From Paenibacillus phytorum (GTDB lineage: Bacteria; Bacillota; Bacilli; Paenibacillales; NBRC-103111), in the NCBI RefSeq assembly GCF_013141715.1, contig NZ_WHOA01000023.1, forward strand, positions 124,001 to 188,000: a stretch of 64,000 nucleotides of DNA, given 5' to 3'. Of the stretch, positions 52,232 to 61,509 are shown piece after piece. The notes under the pieces are model-generated. The model made no database searches and had not been told where the DNA came from. It worked only from the letters and a program-made list of their open reading frames with translations. The position numbers and the translations under genes are program-made. The first letter of the stretch is position 1. Each line of letters opens with the position of its first letter.

Positions 52232-53497
52232 GTGGGAACTTTAGCAAAACGCACCAAACTGCATTACGGCTGGATTGTTGTCCTGGTGACCTTCTTTACT
52301 TTGATTGTATCGGCGGGTATACGCTCGGTGCCTAGCATTTTCATGCTTCCCTTTGAAAAAGAGTTCGGATGGGGCCGAGCGGATGTATCCTCCGTTGTCT
52401 CCATTAATATTTTCTTGTATGGGTTGATGGGACCTTTCTCGGCGGCATTAATGGAGCGTTTTGGTACTCGTCGGGTGGTGCTGATCTCCCTTATCTGCAT
52501 CGCGGCAAGCCTTTCGCTGACACCTATGATCATGGCTTTGTGGCAATTTCATTTGCTTTGGGGGGTCGTTGTGGGGCTTGGAACGGGTTCACTTGCCAAT
52601 GTGCTCGGTGTAACAATCGCGAATCGATGGTTCACTCAGAACAAAGGTGTGGTGGTTGGCATTCTGACAGCCAGCGCGGCGACAGGGCAACTGCTATTTC
52701 TACCTCTTCTGGCTAAAATAACGGTGGACGTCGGTTGGCGCTATGCCATTTATACAGCAATTGCTGTGATTGCGGTGTTAATCCCTGTTGTAGCGATCTG
52801 GATGCGCAATCATCCCTATGACATAGGCGCTGCTCCTTATGGGTCAGATCAAGTCGTAAAGCCTGCCGAATTCAAAGGCAACATCTTTATGACCCCTCTG
52901 CTTACCCTTCGAGATGCCAGTAAGAACAAGGCATTCTGGCTGCTTGCGGGGACGTTCTTTTTCTGCGGCTTCTCCACGAATGGGTTAATTGGTACGCATC
53001 TTATTCCCGCCTGCGGGGATTTTGGCATTCCTGAAGTAAGTGCAGCGGGATTGCTGGCGCTCATGGGCATCTTTGATCTGGTCGGGACGACGATGTCCGG
53101 TTGGTTGACCGACCGATTTGACGGGCGTTGGCTGCTGTTTTGGTACTACGGGCTTCGCGGAATTTCGCTTATTTTTCTGCCGCAAGCGCTCGGTTTAGGC
53201 TATACGGAGCTTCTTATTTTTGCCGTTTTCTACGGATTAGATTGGATTGCAACTGTTCCGCCAACCGTGAAGATTGCATCGGATATTTTCGGCAAGGAGA
53301 AGGCAGGCATGGTTTTTGGTTGGATTGTAGTAGCTCACCAGCTCGGGGCATCCTTTGCTGCCTATGAGGCAGGTCTGCTGAGAGATTTGCTCGGCAGCTA
53401 TTCGCTACCCTTTCTTATGGCGGGCTTCGTCTGTATGATTGCTGCCATTATGGCAATACGTATAGGGCGTACAGGAACGGCAGCCAGAGCGTTGTAA
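52232..53497 (+). CDS. MFS transporter (monocarboxylate/oxalate-formate type)
   Basis: Twelve-helix major facilitator, about 421 residues. Typical start TKLHYGWIVVLVTFFTLIV. The A-like motif between helices 2 and 3 is LMERFGTRRVV, and SGWLTDRFDGRWLL is its second-half counterpart. The layout matches monocarboxylate/oxalate-formate type carriers; the substrate is unknown. I prefer GTG 52232 (GGGAG eight bases upstream) to ATG 52217, which lies within the preceding gene and lacks a site. Confidence 0.87.
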   Translation: MGTLAKRTKLHYGWIVVLVTFFTLIVSAGIRSVPSIFMLPFEKEFGWGRADVSSVVSINIFLYGLMGPFSAALMERFGTRRVVLISLICIAASLSLTPMIMALWQFHLLWGVVVGLGTGSLANVLGVTIANRWFTQNKGVVVGILTASAATGQLLFLPLLAKITVDVGWRYAIYTAIAVIAVLIPVVAIWMRNHPYDIGAAPYGSDQVVKPAEFKGNIFMTPLLTLRDASKNKAFWLLAGTFFFCGFSTNGLIGTHLIPACGDFGIPEVSAAGLLALMGIFDLVGTTMSGWLTDRFDGRWLLFWYYGLRGISLIFLPQALGLGYTELLIFAVFYGLDWIATVPPTVKIASDIFGKEKAGMVFGWIVVAHQLGASFAAYEAGLLRDLLGSYSLPFLMAGFVCMIAAIMAIRIGRTGTAARAL

Positions 53498-53503
53498 AAT
53501 CGG

Positions 53504-53552
53504 AAAACAAGAAGGATCCAGCCAATCTAGGCTAGGTTCTTCTTGTTTTTTC
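53504..53552 (+). terminator. Terminator of the MFS gene
   Basis: AAAACAAGAAG pairs with CTTCTTGTTTT, with inner AGCC/GGCT, followed by a T run. Confidence 0.85.
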
Positions 53553-53683
53553 TCATTCATTTTTGCAAAGTAATACCAACTTCAATAAAAAGATTGCATC
53601 GGAAGGTTTATAGATGAAATAATAGAGGGTGATGATGTCGAATTGTGGCATAAAACTTTCATATGACTTAGGGGTAGAGTAGC

Positions 53684-55996
53684 ATGAAAATGATTCAAAA
53701 CACGATAATAGCTCTAATTTTCGTCATATTAGTTTCATCGTCAGAGTTTGTTCTTAATAAGTATAAGGACTCCTTACTCCATGAGCTTGAAATTACGGAA
53801 CAGTCCCAATTATCCTCAAGAGCATTGGCTTTACAATCCGTTATTGACCGTAATTTTAATATGATGGTAAGCTTGGAAGCTTATGTGGATGCGAGCTACT
53901 TGCAAAGCAATGACGATAAAGAAGTCATGGAATACATGGCATCTCTTTATCATGGAGCTCAGGGATCAACGTTTAATTTAATTATTGCGCCTAAAGGAGT
54001 TATGAAGTTCATTTATCCGATTCAGGGCAACGAAAGTATATATAATTGGGATTTGCTGCAGGATCCCCGTGCTAATGTTCAACAGCAAATTTTAAGAGCT
54101 TTGCAAACTAAAAAAATGACAATGAATGGCCCATTTCAATTACTACAAGGCATTAATGGTTTAGTCGCTCGGAAGCCAATCTATCAAGATGGTGCTTTTT
54201 GGGGCTTCGTATCTGTAGGTGTAAATCTGGATCAACTGCTTGCCGAAGCAGGAATTAAGAATGTAGATACAGGGGATTTACAGATTTCCATCCGTAATCC
54301 TGGGGAGCCTGCGTTTTTTGGCGACGATTCTATTTTTCAAGAAAATCCGATGATGGCCACTATTGAGCATACGGATACCAAATGGGAGCTTGCTGCGCTT
54401 CCGCAGGCAAGTGCTGTTCAGAGTATTAAGCATCAAATCACATTAATACGCACCGCTTTTATGCTTGTTCTGCTAATCGCTCTCATCTTTATCCTGTATA
54501 TCGTTAGACAGAGAGATAAGTTATACCGATCGGTAAATGAACGCACACAAGAGTTACAGTTTGCAAATGAGGATTTGACTGCTGCAAATGAAGAGCTTCT
54601 GGCAGGACAACAGGAACTGCACGATTCAACCAAACGCTTGTTGGAATCCGAACAAATGCTATCGTACATGGCTTATCATGATGTTCTGACAGGGATACAT
54701 AACCGAGCCCACTTTCAAATGATCTTAAAAGAACAAATTGTACACAACGAAATAAATCGTACATCCCTTGCGATGCTTTTCTTTGATCTGGATAACTTCA
54801 AGATGGTTAATGATTCGCATGGTCATCATATGGGCGATCTTATGCTGCAGGAAGTTGCTAATCGTATTGGACAATCAAACCTTTCCTATCATACGTTTGC
54901 TAGATTTGGTGGAGACGAGTTTGCCATCCTATTAGAAGATTGTCCAAGTGAGAAGGAGATTCAGCTCTTCTGTGAACAATTAATAGAAATCTTAAAGCCG
55001 CCTTGTTTGTTATCGAATCGCTCTTTTTTCATTAGCGCCAGTATTGGTATTGTGCAGTATCCTTATGGGGGTGTGACTTGGGAAGCATTGCTCAAGAATG
55101 CGGATATTGCCATGTACATAGCCAAAAAAGAGAGCGGCAGCTCATACAGCTTCTTTAATCAGCAGATGGCAATGAATTCCCTATCAAAGCTGGAGATGGG
55201 AAATCATCTTCGTCAGTCACTTGACCGGAATGAACTCGAAATTGTGTATCAACCGCAGGTAGATTGTTTATTAGGCAAAATTATCGGCGTTGAAGCACTC
55301 TTGCGTTGGAATCATACGACCAAAGGATATATTTCTCCAGCTGACTTCATTCCTCTATCAGAAGAAATAGGTACAATTGCTAGTATTGGTGAGTGGGTTT
55401 TGAGAGGTGCTTGCAAGCAGATGAAGGCTTGGCACAGCATGACGATTGAACCTTTAGCGATTTCGGTCAATCTATCAGTCAAACAGCTGAATGATGAACG
55501 TTTTGTTGATAAAGTGATACAAATTTTAGAGGAGACAGGCCTGGAAGCTAAATATTTGGAGATGGAAATTACCGAAAATTTCGCGATGCAGGATGAACAA
55601 CTGGACGCACTTAGCAAGCTTCGCGGGCTGGGCATTGCGATATCCGTCGACGATTTCGGTACGCACTACTCCTCTCTAAGTTATTTGAAAAGGTTCCCAG
55701 TCACCAAAATCAAATTGGACCAATCATTTGTCCGCGGCGTACAAACGGATGACAAGGATCGAGCGATGATCAAAGCGATTATTTCCGTAGCCAATTCGTT
55801 TCAATTACAAATTATTGCGGAAGGTGTTGAAACAGAAGAACAGGCGGACTTCTTAGTCACTAATGGCTGTAGTCAAATTCAAGGCTATTACTTCTTCCGG
55901 CCCATGTCTGCCGAACAAGCACTGCCTGTGTTACAGGAATGTTTACAGCCTAAGCTTGCCTTTCTTGAATCAAACCCATCTGGCCATATTGAATAA
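53684..55996 (+). CDS. CHASE-like sensor GGDEF-EAL protein (c-di-GMP turnover)
   Basis: 770-residue membrane protein. A helix at 1-20 and a second at about 260-275 enclose a CHASE-like extracytoplasmic sensor (VIDRNFNMMVSLEAYVDAS). A coiled-coil stretch (about 285-330) leads to a GGDEF domain with intact RFGGDEFAIL and an EAL domain with intact VEALLRWNH, MEITENFA and VDDFGTHYSSLSYL. Both synthesis and breakdown of c-di-GMP are possible. It is the intact counterpart to the damaged protein at 40174-42284. Monocistronic, ending in a bidirectional terminator. Confidence 0.93.
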   Translation: MKMIQNTIIALIFVILVSSSEFVLNKYKDSLLHELEITEQSQLSSRALALQSVIDRNFNMMVSLEAYVDASYLQSNDDKEVMEYMASLYHGAQGSTFNLIIAPKGVMKFIYPIQGNESIYNWDLLQDPRANVQQQILRALQTKKMTMNGPFQLLQGINGLVARKPIYQDGAFWGFVSVGVNLDQLLAEAGIKNVDTGDLQISIRNPGEPAFFGDDSIFQENPMMATIEHTDTKWELAALPQASAVQSIKHQITLIRTAFMLVLLIALIFILYIVRQRDKLYRSVNERTQELQFANEDLTAANEELLAGQQELHDSTKRLLESEQMLSYMAYHDVLTGIHNRAHFQMILKEQIVHNEINRTSLAMLFFDLDNFKMVNDSHGHHMGDLMLQEVANRIGQSNLSYHTFARFGGDEFAILLEDCPSEKEIQLFCEQLIEILKPPCLLSNRSFFISASIGIVQYPYGGVTWEALLKNADIAMYIAKKESGSSYSFFNQQMAMNSLSKLEMGNHLRQSLDRNELEIVYQPQVDCLLGKIIGVEALLRWNHTTKGYISPADFIPLSEEIGTIASIGEWVLRGACKQMKAWHSMTIEPLAISVNLSVKQLNDERFVDKVIQILEETGLEAKYLEMEITENFAMQDEQLDALSKLRGLGIAISVDDFGTHYSSLSYLKRFPVTKIKLDQSFVRGVQTDDKDRAMIKAIISVANSFQLQIIAEGVETEEQADFLVTNGCSQIQGYYFFRPMSAEQALPVLQECLQPKLAFLESNPSGHIE

Positions 55997-56002
55997 ATAA
56001 CA

Positions 56003-56047
56003 AAAAAATCTCCCCCGCTGAATGATGAGCGAAGGAGATTTTTTTGT
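56003..56047. terminator. Bidirectional terminator
   Basis: AAAAATCTCC and CGCT pair with AGCG and GGAGATTTTT around a short loop, with T runs on both strands. It serves both the GGDEF-EAL gene and the convergent PHP gene. Confidence 0.85.
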
Positions 56048-56048
56048 T

Positions 56049-56855
56049 TTAGAGTTGAACGATTTGTTTTTGTTTATTTTTGAAATAGACCCAATGTTTG
56101 AAGCCGATCTCTTTTAACGTCTTGCTAACTTCTTCCCAATCATCAGCAACTCGGCTTGGCAGATGAGCATCTGAGCCGAAGGTTACTTCAACACCATAAT
56201 GCAGCGCTTGCTCCAATATTTCATTGGAAGGGTACCAGCCGCCAACGTCCTTCGTTTTTCCTGAAGTATTGATTTCAATCGCTACACCAGCTTCTCCGAT
56301 AATCTTCAACGTTTCGTTTACCTTAGGTGTGGAGATATCAGAAAAGGCTGGATAGAAGCCTTTCATTGCATCAATATGCCCAAGAATATGGAACATGCCG
56401 GAACGTGCGGACTCCGCAATAAGGTTATAATACTCTTCTTTATGTTGAATTTTCTGCTCTTCATTTAAATGTTTCCACCTGTTGCGATTGAAAATACTGA
56501 CCCCACCAGATAAATGAACAGAGCCAATGATGTAATCGAATGGATATTTCGCGTATTCTTGCCGGTAAACTTCGACATGCTCAGGGAAATAGTCAGACTC
56601 AACACCTAGAAGCACATCAATTTTTCCTTCATATTCTTTTTTTAGATGCAGAACTTCCTCGATATAACGGGGGAATTCGCTCTTAGCCATGGCGATTAAA
56701 GGTTGAGCTTGGTCATCGGGGCTCCCAAAATAAGGGGAATGATCAGAAATCCCGATGACTTGCAATCCGCCGGCTATAGCGGCTTCAATATAATCGCGAA
56801 TTTTATCCTTAGCGTGTCCACATCGGTCATGATGGGTATGTAGGTCGAATTTCAT
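56049..56855 (-). CDS. PHP-family phosphatase (histidinol-phosphatase-like)
   Basis: Metal-dependent phosphoesterase, 268 residues. Metal ligands appear in DLHTHHDRCGH, ISDHSPYF, GVESDYFPEH, GSVHL, ILGHIDAMK and FGSDAHLPSRV, the full set of a HisK-type PHP barrel. Histidinol phosphate is the usual substrate, but no other his gene is near. AAGGAGG precedes ATG, and part of this site is formed by the edge of the adjacent 43-bp repeat. The leader to the upstream LysR gene consists almost wholly of that repeat. Confidence 0.9.
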   Translation of the reverse strand: MKFDLHTHHDRCGHAKDKIRDYIEAAIAGGLQVIGISDHSPYFGSPDDQAQPLIAMAKSEFPRYIEEVLHLKKEYEGKIDVLLGVESDYFPEHVEVYRQEYAKYPFDYIIGSVHLSGGVSIFNRNRWKHLNEEQKIQHKEEYYNLIAESARSGMFHILGHIDAMKGFYPAFSDISTPKVNETLKIIGEAGVAIEINTSGKTKDVGGWYPSNEILEQALHYGVEVTFGSDAHLPSRVADDWEEVSKTLKEIGFKHWVYFKNKQKQIVQL

Positions 56856-56867
56856 CGAAAATAACCT

Positions 56868-57039
56868 CCTTAGAGTTTTGCTTTAGCAAAACTGGCATCG
56901 TAAGCATGAACCTTAGAGTTTTGCTTTAGCAAAACTGGCATCGTAAGCATGAACCTTAGAGTTTTGCTTTAGCAAAACTGGCATCGTAAGCATGAACTTT
57001 AGAGTTTTGCTTTAGCAAAACTGGCATCGTAAGCATGAA
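56868..57039. repeat. Tandem repeat, four units of 43 bp, each with a hairpin
   Basis: Units start at 56868, 56911, 56954 and 56997. Three are identical and the last differs at its second base. Each holds AGTTTTGCT-TT-AGCAAAACT, a perfect 9-bp stem. The array fills the gap between the LysR stop and the PHP ribosome site on the minus strand. There are no spacers, so it is not a CRISPR array. Confidence 0.95.
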
Positions 57040-57042
57040 CTT

Positions 57043-57945
57043 TTATTCTGAGCCGAGAAACTGGGTTTCCGGCATTCCTTTTAGATCACGAAGGAACTGC
57101 TGCATCGCAGAATTTAAGTAGCGTCCTGACTTATATACTACACCTACAGGATGCGTAATATCCAATTCGTTCACTTTGACCATTTTCAAAGTTCCATGTC
57201 GCAGTTCATCTGCTACAGAAAGCTTGGAGATGATAGCGACCCCGAGATTTAACTCCACCATGCGCTTCACTTCTTCGCTGCTAGAGAGCTCCATCACAAT
57301 GTGTGGGGAGACATCATAGGCTTTGAAGATTTGATCGACGAATCGTCGCCCGGCTGTTTCCGGAGAAAGCATAATGAATGGAATGTTGCGCAGCTTCTCA
57401 ATAGATAAATGGGCAAATCGACTAAGAGGATGGTGCGTGGAAACAATCAGCTCGAAAGTATCATAATAAAGCACCGAAGTTTCTAAGGCTTGGTTTTTTT
57501 CGAACAAATACGTAATGCCAATATCAATTTGGCTATTCTCCACTGAAGTCATGATTTGGGAAGAGGTCATCGAGTGAATGGTCGTTTTGATCAGTGGGAA
57601 TTGGTCTTGAAAATAGGACAGCACCCTCGGTAAAATCTGCATGGCAATCGACGTTGTCGTGCCAATGTGGATATGACCTTGCGGTGTATGATGTAAGTCG
57701 GATAGTCGCTGCTTAAGATCACTGGCGATCCGCAGCATTTTTTCTGCATGCTCCAAGAACAGCTTACCACTATCGGTTAAAGTAACTGGTTGATTGCGAT
57801 CAATGAGAATTGTGCCGAATTCGTCTTCAAGACTCTTAATTTGTGCGGAAACGGCAGGTTGGGTCAAGTTGAGAATTTCGCCAGCTTTTCGAAAGCTCAT
57901 TGTTTTGGATATGGTGAGCAATGTTTCTAACTGGTTCATATTCAT
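57043..57945 (-). CDS. LysR-family transcriptional regulator
   Basis: 300 residues. Helix-turn-helix MSFRKAGEILNLTQPAVSAQI (about 16-36), then the linker helix and effector-binding domain (GHIHIGTTTSIAMQILP; IDIGITYLFEKN). Start ATG 57945, seven bases after AGGAGG; the open frame upstream lacks support. It is divergent from the DHA2 exporter gene, 250 bp away, and could regulate it, although a PadR gene is already coupled to that exporter. The style is that of CysL/CbbR-like LysR proteins. Confidence 0.9.
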   Translation of the reverse strand: MNMNQLETLLTISKTMSFRKAGEILNLTQPAVSAQIKSLEDEFGTILIDRNQPVTLTDSGKLFLEHAEKMLRIASDLKQRLSDLHHTPQGHIHIGTTTSIAMQILPRVLSYFQDQFPLIKTTIHSMTSSQIMTSVENSQIDIGITYLFEKNQALETSVLYYDTFELIVSTHHPLSRFAHLSIEKLRNIPFIMLSPETAGRRFVDQIFKAYDVSPHIVMELSSSEEVKRMVELNLGVAIISKLSVADELRHGTLKMVKVNELDITHPVGVVYKSGRYLNSAMQQFLRDLKGMPETQFLGSE

Positions 57946-58128
57946 GAGCATACCTCCTGCTTTTATAGTAAAGATACAAATAAAATTTATCGGAATTGTA
58001 AAGAACATAAAAACCTTTTGTAACCCCATTATATGATAGGAATACCGGAAACGGCAACATTTCAGAATAAAGATGGACAACCAAGCACAATATAGCCAGG
58101 AAATTAGGACGAATATAGCTAATTTTCG

Positions 58129-58156
58129 TTGCTAATTACTCAAATTTGATTATAAT
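58129..58156 (+). promoter_or_regulatory. Promoter of the DHA2 exporter operon
   Basis: TTGCTA at 58129 and TATAAT at 58151-58156, 16-bp spacer. Just upstream, AAATTAG and CTAATTT arms around about 11 bases form a dyad that could be the PadR or LysR operator. Confidence 0.45.
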
Positions 58157-58197
58157 ATTTTATATATATTAAATAAACTATGAAGGAGATTCAATTT

Positions 58198-59724
58198 ATG
58201 TCGTTAACCCGTAAGTCAAATACAACGTGGACCGTTGTGGCGTTGATGTTGGGACTCTTACTGGCTTCGCTGGATCAGACCATTGTATCAACAGCGATGC
58301 CAACGATCGTGTCCAAACTAGGCGGTTTCAGCCAATTCGTCTGGGTTTTTTCTGCGTATTTAATTGCGAATGTGGCTGCCATGCCTATTTTCGGTAAACT
58401 ATCCGATATGTATGGCCGAAAACTATTTTTTATTATCGGTATTATTGTATTTATGATTGGCTCAGCCTTATGTGGAACGGCAGGATCGATGACCGAGCTT
58501 ATCATCTACCGCGCCATTCAAGGTATCGGGGGCGGTGCCCTTATGCCGATTACTTTCGCGATTATTTTTGATATTTTCCCACCAGAGAAACGGGGTAAAA
58601 TGCAAGGGCTGTTCGGAGCTGTATTCGGACTATCCAGCGTACTGGGGCCGATCATTGGCGCGTACTTCACCGACCATGTGACGTGGGAATGGATTTTCTT
58701 TATCAATCTACCTCTTGGCATAGTGTCCTTAATATTAATCATTTTCTCTTATCACGAGTCCGTGGAACACAGTAAGGCGAAAATTGATTGGGGCGGTACT
58801 ATTTTCCTAACAGCATCGATTATCTCCCTCATGTTCGCATTGGAACTTGGTGGCAAAGAATATGCTTGGAATTCCTTACAAATCATCGGGTTGTTTGCAG
58901 GTTTTGCTGTTCTCTTAGGTACATTTATTATGATTGAAAAATATGCAGCAGAACCGATTATCCCGCTTGATTTGTTCAAAAATCGGCTATTTAGCGCCAG
59001 CATGGGTGTTAGCTTTGCTTATGGTGCGGTCTTGATCTCAGCCGGTACATATATTCCTTTATTCATTCAGGGGGTATTTGAAGGCTCAGCCACAAGTGCG
59101 GGCTCTACCTTAACCCCAATGATGCTTGGTGTCGTTGTCAGCAGTGCACTCGGTGGACGCTTCATCGGTAAGTTCTCTTATCGCAATGTCATGCTAGTTT
59201 CCATAGTCTTACTGCTGCTGGCAACTTCGCTCTTAGGCGGACTCTCTATCGATTCCAAACGCTGGCTAATTACAACCTACATGATTCTCCTTGGTCTTGG
59301 GATTGGCGCTTGCTTCCCAATTACATCGATGTCTGCGCTGCATAAAATAGATTTTCGCCGCAGAGGCACAGTGACCTCACTTGTTGGTTTCTTCCGTTCC
59401 GTAGGTTCGGCAATCGGGGTAGCGGTGTTTGGCAGCATTCAAGTCAACTCGCTAAGAGATAACATTACAACATCCCTTCAGGATCCAGCGATGGCCGAGA
59501 AGTTTCATGATGCGCGAATTCTACTTCAGCCACAGGTCCGTGCAAACATTCCCGCTGAAGTTTTACACAAGCTCTTAACAGCATTGGCGGATTCCATTGC
59601 CGTTGTTTTCCAGACGACCATTGTTCTGGCTGTAATCGGTCTTGTGTTCATCTTATTCATGGGTAACGCTAAACTTGAAGTGGGAAGTGCTCCAGTCAAA
59701 GAAAGCGCACCAGTAGGACACTAG
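58198..59724 (+). CDS. MFS multidrug exporter, DHA2 (EmrB/QacA) family
   Basis: Fourteen-helix drug:proton antiporter, 508 residues. [13 protein letters not shown] is the D1 motif of the DHA2 group, [13 protein letters not shown] is motif A, and [18 protein letters not shown] is motif C of exporters. ATG 58198 follows AAGGAG at nine bases; an upstream ATG is part of that site. The PadR gene starts 13 bp after its stop, a common repressor-exporter pairing. Confidence 0.92.
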   Translation: MSLTRKSNTTWTVVALMLGLLLASLDQTIVSTAMPTIVSKLGGFSQFVWVFSAYLIANVAAMPIFGKLSDMYGRKLFFIIGIIVFMIGSALCGTAGSMTELIIYRAIQGIGGGALMPITFAIIFDIFPPEKRGKMQGLFGAVFGLSSVLGPIIGAYFTDHVTWEWIFFINLPLGIVSLILIIFSYHESVEHSKAKIDWGGTIFLTASIISLMFALELGGKEYAWNSLQIIGLFAGFAVLLGTFIMIEKYAAEPIIPLDLFKNRLFSASMGVSFAYGAVLISAGTYIPLFIQGVFEGSATSAGSTLTPMMLGVVVSSALGGRFIGKFSYRNVMLVSIVLLLLATSLLGGLSIDSKRWLITTYMILLGLGIGACFPITSMSALHKIDFRRRGTVTSLVGFFRSVGSAIGVAVFGSIQVNSLRDNITTSLQDPAMAEKFHDARILLQPQVRANIPAEVLHKLLTALADSIAVVFQTTIVLAVIGLVFILFMGNAKLEVGSAPVKESAPVGH

Positions 59725-59737
59725 GAGGTTAACATCC

Positions 59738-60316
59738 ATGTCGATGAAGCTCGTCATTCTCGGACTGTTAATGGAAGCCAATCGGCATACCTATGAAATT
59801 CGGCAGACGATGAAAGAAAGAGGCATGAACAACTACATGAAGCTGCAAGACGGCTCGCTGTATTATGCGATGGATCAACTCCACAAGGATGGACTCGTAG
59901 AAGCACATGAGGTTGTACGTGATACGAATCGTCCGGAGAAAACGATCTATCAAATTACCGCAGCCGGGAAATTAAAGTTTCAAGAACTATTAGTGGAACA
60001 ATTGCATGAAGAAATCAAGCACTATCATCCGCTTTATGTCGCTCTGCCTTTTTCCGTGCATGGGGATCAGGCGAAGATTGCCGACATTCTTGAAAATAAG
60101 ATTATGGCCCAAAAAATGATTATGAATAAGATGAAAAGCTTGTATGAAGAACACATCTCCATTGTTCCTCGAGTTGTCTTACAAATGATGGTGGGCGCGT
60201 ACAAGCGCGCATTTAGTGAACTGAAATGGCTGGAGCAGCTGCAGAAGGATGCAAGAGAAGGCCGCTTGCAAGAGAAGAACTCCCCGCTGGAAGTTGACTG
60301 GGACCGTATTGAATAG
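59738..60316 (+). CDS. PadR-family transcriptional repressor
   Basis: 192 residues. N-terminal PadR winged helix (VILGLLMEANRHTYEIRQTM, then LQDGSLYYAMDQLHKDGLV and the basic wing TNRPEKTIYQIT). The long helical C-terminal half (about 90-180) is the dimerisation and ligand part typical of subfamily 2. AGGAGG precedes ATG. Likely represses the exporter operon in which it sits, relieved by a drug ligand (family-based inference). Confidence 0.92.
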   Translation: MSMKLVILGLLMEANRHTYEIRQTMKERGMNNYMKLQDGSLYYAMDQLHKDGLVEAHEVVRDTNRPEKTIYQITAAGKLKFQELLVEQLHEEIKHYHPLYVALPFSVHGDQAKIADILENKIMAQKMIMNKMKSLYEEHISIVPRVVLQMMVGAYKRAFSELKWLEQLQKDAREGRLQEKNSPLEVDWDRIE

Positions 60317-60320
60317 AAGA

Positions 60321-60362
60321 AAAGCCGCAACTGCTCTTGTTGAGTGCAGTTGCGGCTTTTTT
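60321..60362 (+). terminator. Strong terminator of the exporter operon
   Basis: AAAGCCGCAACTGC pairs perfectly with GCAGTTGCGGCTTT, followed by a T run. Confidence 0.95.
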
Positions 60363-60368
60363 GAAACT

Positions 60369-60586
60369 CACCGCGGTAACGCTATAAAACATCCTTATAG
60401 TAGCAACTTCTGTCGCTCATCCCAATTTAGCGATGAAAAACATCCTTAACTCCGGCCAATCTCACTCATATAGGGTTAAATCACCGCGGTAACGATATAA
60501 AACATCCTTAAAGTAGCTACTTCTGTCGCTCATCCCAATTTAGCGATGAAAAAACATCTTTAACTCCGACCAAACTCACACAATTG
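60369..60586. repeat. 113-bp direct repeat, two copies; phased palindrome array, region 4
   Basis: CACCGCGGTAACG starts at 60369 and again at 60482; the two copies are about 90 percent alike by eye. Each holds two units of the type TAACGATA or TAGCGATG, five (once six) A-rich bases, CATCCTTA. Arms start at 60377, 60428, 60490 and 60541 (steps 51, 62, 51), the same geometry as regions 1 and 2. It fills most of the 394-bp gap before the HAD gene. The rest (60587-60710) shows a partial further similarity (CAGCTACTTTTATCAGACAG) and no gene. Confidence 0.85.
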
Positions 60587-60710
60587 GCGCAAACAGCTAC
60601 TTTTATCAGACAGCAATCACTGAGATACTTAGTATGCATTTGGTGCTGGGGCCGAGTTAGTTGGTATTTACCGTTTACGGAATTAGTCCTTGTTGGATAT
60701 GACAGTAAAA

Positions 60711-61505
60711 CTATAAACTGTCAATTCCGCTGAACTGTTCGATGAAGTGCTGCAAATCATCGCAGATCAAGTCCGGCGTCAAGCCTGCCGACGCCAGCTG
60801 CTCTTGCACGTTGTCCGCCGTGGCGACACCGGTCAACACGAGCGCCGTGCGGCATCCCGCCAACCTGCCTCCGCGGATGTCGGTATGCACGTTATCGCCG
60901 ATGACCCATACATCGGCGGCAGGCAGCCCGAGCCGCTCGATGGCGTAAGCCATGATAATCGGCGAAGGCTTGCCGATCACCACGGGCTCCACGCCCGAGG
61001 CGGCGGTGATCGAAGCTGCCAGGGAGCCAGCTCCTGGCATAAGCCCACCATCCGACGGCAGCATGCGGTCGGGATTGGTTAACACATAGGTCGCGCCATG
61101 CTTCAGGTGGCGGACCGCTTCAGTCAGCTTCTCATAGGAGAAGCTGCGGTCAATGCCTTGGACGACGTAATCCGGCGTCGTCTCAGCACCCAGGGCGAAG
61201 CCGGACGCCTCCAAGGCGATCCGTAGTCCGGCTTCGCCGACCATGTGAACGCGGTTACCTCCGCGCTGCTCGGTCAAGTACTGAGCGGCCGCCTGCGAGG
61301 AAGTATAGACGGCCGCCGCTGGAACCTCTATGCCGAGCTCTTGCAGATGCTCGGCAACCTGCTCCGGCGTACGAGACGAATTGTTCGTCACGAGTAAATA
61401 GGGCAGTTGCTGCTGCTTAAGCCAATGAATGAATGCCGCGGCATGGGGGATCGGTTCATGCCCCCGGTACAGCGTACCATCTAAATCAATGAGAAAACCT
61501 TTCAT
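60711..61505 (-). CDS. HAD-superfamily class IIA phosphatase (NagD type)
   Basis: 264 residues. HAD motif I is LIDLDGTLYRG, motif II is LLVTNNSSRTP, the motif III Lys is in VIGKPSPIIM, and motif IV is VIGDNVHTDIRGG. The C2 cap of class IIA lies between motifs II and III. The family dephosphorylates sugar phosphates, nucleotides or pyridoxal phosphate. The start ATG 61505 (behind AGGGAG) lies four bases after the kinase stop, so it is coupled to that gene. G+C content is clearly higher than that of its neighbours. Confidence 0.9.
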   Translation of the reverse strand: MKGFLIDLDGTLYRGHEPIPHAAAFIHWLKQQQLPYLLVTNNSSRTPEQVAEHLQELGIEVPAAAVYTSSQAAAQYLTEQRGGNRVHMVGEAGLRIALEASGFALGAETTPDYVVQGIDRSFSYEKLTEAVRHLKHGATYVLTNPDRMLPSDGGLMPGAGSLAASITAASGVEPVVIGKPSPIIMAYAIERLGLPAADVWVIGDNVHTDIRGGRLAGCRTALVLTGVATADNVQEQLASAGLTPDLICDDLQHFIEQFSGIDSL

Positions 61506-61509
61506 TTTG

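Noticed and set aside
56868..57039. Possible CRISPR array
   Set aside because: The 43-bp units are directly adjacent without unique spacers, and no cas gene is near.
58081..58128. A dyad AAATTAG/CTAATTT as another member of the phased palindrome family
   Set aside because: The central gap is about 11 bases and there is no partner at 51 or 62 bp, so it does not share the geometry; kept only as a possible operator.
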